Assembly (NCBI GenBank): GCA_021776925.1
Contig: JAJFFB010000110.1
Coordinates: 1 to 43,651 of the forward strand
Direction: 5' to 3'
DNA length: 43,651 nucleotides
Origin: Planctomycetota bacterium
GTDB lineage: Bacteria; Planctomycetota; UBA1135
A model generated the notes under the pieces. That model had not been told where the DNA came from and did not search any database. It saw only the letters and a list, made by a program, of their open reading frames with translations. Positions 37,938 through 43,651 of the stretch are shown piece after piece; the first letter of the stretch is position 1; each line of letters starts with the position of its first letter. Position numbers and translations under genes: made by a program.

Positions 37938-40154
37938 ATGATTCCCATTCATAGAATCGTACTAGCGGTAGCCCTTGTTGCCCCCCCCCTTTCGGCACAA
38001 CAAACTGTTAGGGTTGTGGACCCATACGGGTACACCGGATACACCACCATTACCAGTGCGGCCCTGGTTTCCGCGTCCGGCGACACCATACTGATCAAAG
38101 AATTCCGAACAACCGGAGGTGAATTGACAGGGTATTCCGAAACCCACGATGGTGGCGGAGAGACCTTCCCGATCGTGATCCCCTCTGGAGTCACCGTCAA
38201 ACCAACCGGCACCGACCAACAGGTCCTGATCTGGTCCACCTCGGCAGGGAACAGCAACCCTCTATTTCGGCTCGAAGGCGCTGCTGCGACTGCCCCTCAA
38301 ACCAGAGTCGAAGACCTCGGTTTTTTTGCTGGCGCACCCGCCATTGACATTCCAGGAACAACGGGCGTCGAAACTCGTGCAGTGATTGCACGCTGCGATT
38401 TCAGTAGGAATTCGATCGCAATAAGTGCCCTTGCCTCTGACGACCATCATCATTACCTAACCATCCGGGACTGCCGGTTGCTTGATTATGAGGTCCCTCC
38501 ACCAGACCCGGTCCCTCCCAATGGATTGCCTGGCTACCAACCGCCGGCGATTGGATTCCGTTTTCATGCCATTTCTGAGATGCAGTCCACCGCCCCAGGG
38601 CAAATCGACGTGTTGGTGGACAACCTTGCCACGGCTGGATTATTCGATTTCATTGGCGATATGGCGAAACCTGGATATTCCTTCGTAAATGGGAATTTTG
38701 GACCCAATCCGGATGCATTTAGCAGAGTCATTGAAGTCTATTCTGAAGGGAATGGGGATTGGCTTGAGCATTCTTCACCAACTTCTCCCATTTCCGAAGT
38801 CCGGCTTCTTTTACAGTCAAGTAACCTAAAAGGGGAAGCAACCACTTCCGTTATTACTCGCGGGTGGGATGTTGGGGTCCTCGCAGTGACTGGAACGCCT
38901 CCGTTTCCAGGCGGGACAGACTACACCGCCGGATTCCAAGTCCAAGTGGTTGGCACCACTATCGACGGATTCCGGGATAACGGGATTTACTCCACCAGCA
39001 CCTCCTGGACACGTGGAACGATTAAAGTTCAGGGCAACTCAGTAATAAAAAATACGGGTGCGCATACAGGCCACAATTTGGGTGACAGAAACAATAGTGG
39101 TGTCCATTGTGCGGTCGAGGATGGGTGCTACATGCAGCTTGATTGTAGTGGATCGTCCTTCAGCAACAATACCGGATCAGGCATATCCCTCCGTTCCAAT
39201 TCAGTTAGGTTCAACACCACTTTCGTGCCGCCACTAGGGAGTTTCCTTTCCTTGGAAAATTGCAACCTTCACCAAAATGCCGCCTCCGGTCTCCGGATCG
39301 AGGCCGGAACTGGTTTGGGAGGAGGGGCCCACCATTTCATCCCAGAACCAGGTTTTCCAACCCAGAGGATTCCGAACCTGCATCAATCCGCCGCCACCTC
39401 TGTATTCAGTGTTCCCTCCGGGCAAGGATTGGTCAATCGTTGTAACATTAGCAACAGCGGGGAAGCCGGAATCCACCTCCTGGCGCAAGGTACCTTCAAT
39501 AACATCACCGGCCTCAGTACTCGTTTCGTCAATTGCATGGTATGGAATAACCTTATCGGAGGAGTTTTCGCACAGTTGGATGGCACTGGGTCGTCCCCGT
39601 ACATGCTTACCCCTTTCCTCCATTGCACCTTCGCCGCGAATGGAGATCCTTCTACGCCAAATTGGAATCAATCTCTGAGAATTGTTGAGGAGGACCGCGC
39701 AAACGGGGACAAGGGCATATATCTATGGGAATTATCAATCCCAGGCATTGGTGATTTTGAACTCAGCACCAAGGTTTTCAACTCCATTTTCGATCGTGGC
39801 TCACCCGGTCTTGAGGATTTTGATCTTGTTACCGTTCAAGATATCCTGGTGGGAGACGATATTTCACCGAGCGTTCCCTCCGACAAGGTCGGGGTGATCG
39901 GATGCCGGTATTTCCTTAGTTCTGGAACGTCGTATCCAGTTTCCACTAGCAATGTGCCTCCTTTTAAGGAATATGGGAATTGGATTTCACTTGACCCATC
40001 GATCCTTTATCTGTTAACCAACATCAATGGATTTGACACTACCGCCGATTATGTTATGCAACTGTTCCAAGAAGCTAATTTCGACCACCCTGGGACTGCC
40101 CGTCCGAGTTACTCAAATGGCTTGCGAGATAAGGGTGCAATGGAGTTTAATTAA
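37938..40154 (+). CDS. secreted right-handed parallel beta-helix protein
   Basis: An exported protein of 738 residues. Residues 1-20 are a signal peptide (MIPIHRIVLAVALVAPPLSA, cut before QQ) whose Pro16-Pro17 are encoded by nine C in a row. The rest has the rhythm of a parallel beta-helix: GWDVGVLAVTG, DGFRDNGIYSTSTSW, CSGSSFSNNTGSGISL and NCNLHQNAASGLRIEAG. It ends with LRDKGAMEFN, a terminal pattern I associate with beta-helix proteins. Such folds are used by polysaccharide lyases and adhesins; no catalytic site is recognised. The gene is markedly more AT-rich than genes to the left. Its stop overlaps the next ATG by one base, so both are likely co-expressed. Confidence 0.78.
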   Translation: MIPIHRIVLAVALVAPPLSAQQTVRVVDPYGYTGYTTITSAALVSASGDTILIKEFRTTGGELTGYSETHDGGGETFPIVIPSGVTVKPTGTDQQVLIWSTSAGNSNPLFRLEGAAATAPQTRVEDLGFFAGAPAIDIPGTTGVETRAVIARCDFSRNSIAISALASDDHHHYLTIRDCRLLDYEVPPPDPVPPNGLPGYQPPAIGFRFHAISEMQSTAPGQIDVLVDNLATAGLFDFIGDMAKPGYSFVNGNFGPNPDAFSRVIEVYSEGNGDWLEHSSPTSPISEVRLLLQSSNLKGEATTSVITRGWDVGVLAVTGTPPFPGGTDYTAGFQVQVVGTTIDGFRDNGIYSTSTSWTRGTIKVQGNSVIKNTGAHTGHNLGDRNNSGVHCAVEDGCYMQLDCSGSSFSNNTGSGISLRSNSVRFNTTFVPPLGSFLSLENCNLHQNAASGLRIEAGTGLGGGAHHFIPEPGFPTQRIPNLHQSAATSVFSVPSGQGLVNRCNISNSGEAGIHLLAQGTFNNITGLSTRFVNCMVWNNLIGGVFAQLDGTGSSPYMLTPFLHCTFAANGDPSTPNWNQSLRIVEEDRANGDKGIYLWELSIPGIGDFELSTKVFNSIFDRGSPGLEDFDLVTVQDILVGDDISPSVPSDKVGVIGCRYFLSSGTSYPVSTSNVPPFKEYGNWISLDPSILYLLTNINGFDTTADYVMQLFQEANFDHPGTARPSYSNGLRDKGAMEFN

Positions 40155-41905
40155 TGCCAACTCTTCATGCACTCATTTTGTGCCTCTCTTCCTGGCACTC
40201 TCCATTTTTCCAGGAAGCCGTGGCCCAGGATATTCAACCTCCTCAATTGGTGGTCCGAGATGTTGTTTTTACTCCACCAAGTGCACAAAGGGAGAACGCT
40301 TGGAATAAAGCTGCGTGGATAGGAGACCCAGAAAGAAATGGAATGGCTTCCTTTTTTGCTGTGGAGGCAAGGAGTTTCCCCGGCCCCCCCCTAGTGGACT
40401 GGATTCCCTGGGTTTCTTCTGGTGCCTCTGGAGAGGTTTTATTCGGACCTGATAGCGACCCTTGGAGCCGCCTTGATACAGGCTCAGGGTGGGAGGCAAA
40501 CAGCGTTGCAATTCTAAGGAAACCGTCCGGATTTACTTTGGTCGGGAAAGATAGGACTGACTTCCGTTCACTTGGATCGTGGGACGTTGAGACAAAGGAA
40601 TTCCAATATTCCATACTCCCCCCACCTCCGCCTCGCGGTTTTCCCAAAACTGAGTATTTCAATTCGGTATCTTGGGCCGGAGATCAAAATCAGGATGGGT
40701 GGGACGACCTTTTTTATCAATCCTTGGCAGGAAATTCTCCAAGGTATGGAACAACCGGCCTGATTGACGGGCGTTCCGGACAAACTCTCTGGCAGCATTA
40801 TTTGCCGAACTTTTCCCTTTTCAGCCCAGTTCAATGTGGACTCCCCTCAGGTTGGCCAGACCTAAACCAAGATGGAATCTCTGATTATTTGTCTGCATTT
40901 CAAACCAGGGATCAGAGTGGGAACCTCCGGCATTCGATTTCGGCCTTATCGGGAGCCGACGGATCAGTGCTTTGGACCAATGATCGGCGATCGTCTGATT
41001 GGCTGCAGCAGTCTGCATGCGGGCCAGATTTGAATGCAGATGGAGTTTCGGACACCATTACCGCCACTCATCCCGTTCCTGGCACTGCTGATTTGGGTTT
41101 CGTTGCTGCGATTTCTGGCACGGACGGAAGTTCGCTCTGGGAGGTTTCAGGCGATGTTCTTAAGGATTCAATTCCTTTTGATTCTGTTTATCTTTTTAGG
41201 CACCCAATTTTTTTCTGTCGTCAGCTCGGTTCTCCGGAAAATTCGCTAGTTCTACTGACAATTGAAATTTGGCATACCAGCCAGCCAACTGAAGACGTTT
41301 TTGTCATGCTGGATGGGAAGACAGGCACGAACCTCGGCATCGTTGGTTTGCCCGAAAACCTACTTCCATGGCTACCTGACGCTGTGGACAACCCAATCCC
41401 CTTTCAAGACCACTGGCTCCTCGGCGACATCGATGGGGACGGCTGTCAAGAGGTTGCCCGCCGTTTGGCTCTCCCCGCTTATGACACGCCATTAACCACC
41501 TTGGTGCCTGGGTGCTTCGCTATTCTCGGCATGCGCACCCTTTTCATTCCGGAACTGGGTGCGGTTGGATCCATAATCGAGGCGACGGTGAGCATCCCGG
41601 CTGGTGTTGACAAGCCATTCCGCCTGCTGCTGTCGACTGGGTTCCGCAAACGTAATGCCTCGCCCAAGGTGCAGGGCTGGGCAACCTTGCTGGCGACGAC
41701 TCCCTTGTTGCGGGCGACGGCCGTCGACCCGAGGGCGCACGGGCGGTTGGATGCCAATGGAGAGGCAACGCTGAGCTTCCGGCTCCCCTCTGCTGCCAGC
41801 CTGATCGGGCGGACGATCTACTCCCGGGCGGTGGTCGAAGATCCAGCCAGGCCTGGCGAGATCCTGACCATGTCCAGCCTCGGGGTTACGACGATCACTC
41901 CATAG
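40154..41905 (+). CDS. secreted FG-GAP/VCBS-type beta-propeller protein with C-terminal module
   Basis: A 583-residue exported protein. The signal peptide is about residues 1-24 (cleavage near AVAQD). Four or more calcium-loop motifs of the FG-GAP/VCBS type are visible: DQNQDGWDD, DLNQDGISD, DLNADGVSD and DIDGDGCQE, alternating with sGxxGxxLW strands (IDGRSGQTLW, LSGADGSVLW, ISGTDGSSLW). This suggests an integrin-alpha-like propeller used in adhesion or polymer binding. The last 120 residues are a separate beta-rich module (RLLLSTGFRK, GRLDANGEATLSFRLP, GRTIYSRAVVEDP). The 5' three quarters are AT-rich while the region from about 41560 is GC-rich, so the gene is a mosaic. Eight C at 40384-40391. 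Confidence 0.78.
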   Translation: MPTLHALILCLSSWHSPFFQEAVAQDIQPPQLVVRDVVFTPPSAQRENAWNKAAWIGDPERNGMASFFAVEARSFPGPPLVDWIPWVSSGASGEVLFGPDSDPWSRLDTGSGWEANSVAILRKPSGFTLVGKDRTDFRSLGSWDVETKEFQYSILPPPPPRGFPKTEYFNSVSWAGDQNQDGWDDLFYQSLAGNSPRYGTTGLIDGRSGQTLWQHYLPNFSLFSPVQCGLPSGWPDLNQDGISDYLSAFQTRDQSGNLRHSISALSGADGSVLWTNDRRSSDWLQQSACGPDLNADGVSDTITATHPVPGTADLGFVAAISGTDGSSLWEVSGDVLKDSIPFDSVYLFRHPIFFCRQLGSPENSLVLLTIEIWHTSQPTEDVFVMLDGKTGTNLGIVGLPENLLPWLPDAVDNPIPFQDHWLLGDIDGDGCQEVARRLALPAYDTPLTTLVPGCFAILGMRTLFIPELGAVGSIIEATVSIPAGVDKPFRLLLSTGFRKRNASPKVQGWATLLATTPLLRATAVDPRAHGRLDANGEATLSFRLPSAASLIGRTIYSRAVVEDPARPGEILTMSSLGVTTITP

Positions 41906-41923
41906 CGGCCGCCCCGGATCTGA

Positions 41924-41946
41924 GGGGCAGGAGCCAGCCCTGCCCC
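41924..41946 (+). other. GC-rich hairpin in the gap before the sulfatase-like gene
   Basis: The 7-bp stem GGGGCAG (41924-41930) pairs with CTGCCCC (41940-41946) around a 9-base loop. No T-run follows. Confidence 0.4.
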
Positions 41947-41963
41947 AGAGGCTGGAGCCGGGG

Positions 41964-41969
41964 TAGAAT
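41964..41969 (+). promoter_or_regulatory. -10-like box TAGAAT for the sulfatase-like gene
   Basis: The hexamer ends 6 bases before the ATG at 41976, so the transcript start would coincide with the start codon. Confidence 0.5.
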
Positions 41970-41975
41970 TCGGCC

Positions 41976-43526
41976 ATGGGCTTTTGTGACCACCGGGGGG
42001 GGTGGCTGCTGCTGCTGGGGCTGATGGGGTCCTGCGGCGGGGCTGAGAACGCGGGCGACGACGTCCACCACCCTTCCGTGATCCTGATCTCGATCGACTC
42101 GCTGCGCGCCGATCACTGCACCCCGTGGGGCTATACGCCGGAGTTTGCGCCAGGGGAGCAGACCACGCCGTTCATGTTGCGCATGGCGCGCGAGGGCCTG
42201 ATGCTGGAGAACACCTCGGCGTCGGCGCCGTGGACGCTGCCGAGTCATATCTCTTTGTTCACCGCGATGCCGGCGCGGCAACACGGGGTGCGCGGCGGGG
42301 CGCGCATGTTGCCGCGCGAGCCGGAATCCAACGAGACTCTGACGCGGCGTTTCAAGCAAGCGGGCTACGTGACCAAGGGCATCTACTCGGCGCCCTTCCT
42401 GGACTCCGCTTATGGCTACTATGACGGTTTCGATGATTACTGGCCCGCCGAGGAATATCTGCGCGAGGGCAGCAACATCGACAAGATCACCGACCCCGCG
42501 CTGCGGCGCATGATGGAGGTGCACGGGCTCGCCGATTCGACCTATGAGAACGCCCCTCGGGTCAACGTATTGGCCGAGGAATTCCTTGACGAAGTCAACC
42601 TGGACCAGCCCTTCTTCCTCTTCCTGCACTATTGGGACGTGCACTACAACTACCGTCCGCCGGAAGAATACGCGCTGAAATTCCTGCCCGACTTCACCGC
42701 CGCCGACCGGACCGCAGGGGAAGACTTCACCCCGGCCCATGGCGACGAAGTGCAAAGGCAATACAGCATCGAGGAACTCGGACGCATCAAGGCGCTCTAC
42801 GACGCCGAGATCCGCTTCGTCGACGACCACCTCGCGCGCATCTACGCCAAGCTGGAAGAACGCGGCATGGCCGATGACGTGATCCTGGCGGTGGTCAGCG
42901 ACCACGGCGATCACTTTGGCGAGGTCCACGGCGGCGAGAGTCACCTCTTTCATCACCGCACCCTCTATGAGGAGGTCGTGCACGTGCCCGCGCTGATCCT
43001 GGCGCCGGGCAAGGTTGCAGCGGGCTCGCGGGTGAGCGGAACGGTCAACCTCTATGACATTGGACCAACCCTGCTCGATCTCGCCGGGCTACCAAAATGG
43101 CCCGATCGTGCCGGTCAGAGCGCGGTGCCGCTGATCGGTGCCGGCGGCGACGGCTTCCCCGTGCACATGGACGTGCGTCATCCGGGGGTGCCGCGAGAGT
43201 TGCAGGGCTGGCGTCTGGGTCCGCTGAAAGCGATCGCCGACCTCGGTTGGCGCGCCGGCAACGGATACCCGGGGCACGCCCCTGGCCTGGAGCTCTACGA
43301 CCTCGCTCAAGACCCGGGCGAGCAGTCGCCGAAAGGAATGAATGAGATGAGCACCGCAGGCGCCCAGGCCACGGCCGCCATGAAGGGGCTGAGTCGGGTG
43401 CCACAGGCACCGATGATGGAAAAACTTCCTGACCACCTGACCAATGCACTGGTCGGAACCGGCTACGCGGATTCCTTCGACGACCCAGCCGGCGATGGCC
43501 AACAGCCCCCCCCCGCCGACGGCTGA
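41976..43526 (+). CDS. sulfatase-like alkaline-phosphatase-superfamily lipoprotein
   Basis: A 516-residue exported enzyme of the alkaline phosphatase/sulfatase superfamily. The signal peptide is at residues about 8-20, with GSC at 18-20 resembling a lipobox, so it may be anchored by lipid. Metal-ligand motifs are ISIDSLRADH (with Asp41) and SDHGDHFGE. At the position of the formylglycine Cys (CxPSR) it has Thr87-Leu-Pro-Ser-His91, so it is not a formylglycine sulfatase; Thr or Ser nucleophiles are used by related phosphotransferases and phosphodiesterases. The true substrate is unknown, perhaps a sulfated or phosphorylated surface polymer. Runs of eight G (41995-42002) in the signal peptide and nine C (43506-43514) near the end. 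Confidence 0.85.
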   Translation: MGFCDHRGGWLLLLGLMGSCGGAENAGDDVHHPSVILISIDSLRADHCTPWGYTPEFAPGEQTTPFMLRMAREGLMLENTSASAPWTLPSHISLFTAMPARQHGVRGGARMLPREPESNETLTRRFKQAGYVTKGIYSAPFLDSAYGYYDGFDDYWPAEEYLREGSNIDKITDPALRRMMEVHGLADSTYENAPRVNVLAEEFLDEVNLDQPFFLFLHYWDVHYNYRPPEEYALKFLPDFTAADRTAGEDFTPAHGDEVQRQYSIEELGRIKALYDAEIRFVDDHLARIYAKLEERGMADDVILAVVSDHGDHFGEVHGGESHLFHHRTLYEEVVHVPALILAPGKVAAGSRVSGTVNLYDIGPTLLDLAGLPKWPDRAGQSAVPLIGAGGDGFPVHMDVRHPGVPRELQGWRLGPLKAIADLGWRAGNGYPGHAPGLELYDLAQDPGEQSPKGMNEMSTAGAQATAAMKGLSRVPQAPMMEKLPDHLTNALVGTGYADSFDDPAGDGQQPPPADG

Positions 43527-43577
43527 TCGCGCCCCTATCATCAGGCCCTTTCCTCCCCTCGAACCAACCGCTGAACC

Positions 43578-43651
43578 ATGCAGATCGCAGTCATCGGAAC
43601 CGGATACGTCGGCCTCGTCGCCGGCACCTGCTTCGCTGAAATGGGCAACCA
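43578..43651 (+). CDS. UDP-glucose/GDP-mannose dehydrogenase family, N-terminal fragment
   Basis: Only 24 codons lie in the window, running off the right edge. They read MQIAVIGTGYVGLVAGTCF and onward, the conserved Rossmann start (GxGxxG) of UDP-glucose 6-dehydrogenase and relatives, which oxidise nucleotide sugars for polysaccharide synthesis. This fits the surface-polymer theme of the genes to the left. UDP-glucose cannot be told apart from other nucleotide sugars with so little sequence. Confidence 0.85.
   Translation, partial: MQIAVIGTGYVGLVAGTCFAEMGN

Noticed and set aside
3629..43514. C and G runs as sequencing errors
   Set aside because: Every run keeps the reading frame of a gene with intact motifs on both sides, so systematic length errors are unlikely.
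41976..43526. True formylglycine sulfatase
   Set aside because: The required Cys or Ser in CxPxR is replaced by Thr and the Arg by His.

Overview
The window is GC-rich bacterial chromosome with tightly packed genes on both strands, many start/stop overlaps and very short intergenic gaps. The source is most likely a member of the Planctomycetota. The reasons are: (a) several secreted proteins end in a C-terminal beta-rich module of a kind I associate with that phylum; (b) the content combines HEAT-repeat, carboxypeptidase-regulatory-like, beta-helix and FG-GAP secreted proteins with a sulfatase-like enzyme; (c) menaquinone is made by the futalosine route (mqnA, mqnC and mqnE are present). This is inference from content; no rRNA or tRNA is visible to confirm it.

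Layout. 1-202: 3' tail of a preceding gene, a perfect hairpin and a short repeat. 203-4725: leucine-dehydrogenase-like gene diverging from a run of HEAT-repeat protein, aminotransferase and an unknown secreted protein. 4773-8975: galactokinase-like gene diverging from a parvulin-like/amidinotransferase-like pair, which converges on ddl. 9012-12781: M1 peptidase coupled to a TMTC-like membrane protein with TPRs. 12829-17591: YqgE family protein, mqnC, and a membrane protein (DUF2868 type) coupled to a GTPase (DUF3482 type). 17614-19203: a low-GC gene coding for a Nudix-TIR fusion. 19292-21783: ClC channel with CBS domains, coupled to an HTH-EIIA regulator. 21823-24453: mqnE-mqnA-LON-domain operon. 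24549-26960: tandem paralogous secreted proteins. 26994-29775: EEP nuclease-like gene and proS. 29819-33421: two regulatory-domain-like secreted proteins. 33448-37872: GT-C type membrane proteins. 37938-41905: low-GC beta-helix and FG-GAP proteins. 41976-43526: sulfatase-like lipoprotein. 43578-end: start of a UDP-glucose dehydrogenase family gene.

The most interesting items are the solitary Nudix-TIR fusion, which looks like an acquired NAD-acting defence or signalling protein, and a recurring TANNNT box 6-10 nt before the start codon of about thirteen genes, which points to leaderless mRNAs as the usual initiation mode. Several short tandem duplications (20-37 bp) sit exactly at gene starts or stops, one of them creating an 11-codon minicistron. 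Runs of C or G of 8 to 11 are frequent inside intact reading frames. No CRISPR array, rRNA, tRNA, transposase or integrase was recognised. No stretch longer than about 300 bases lacks a gene.
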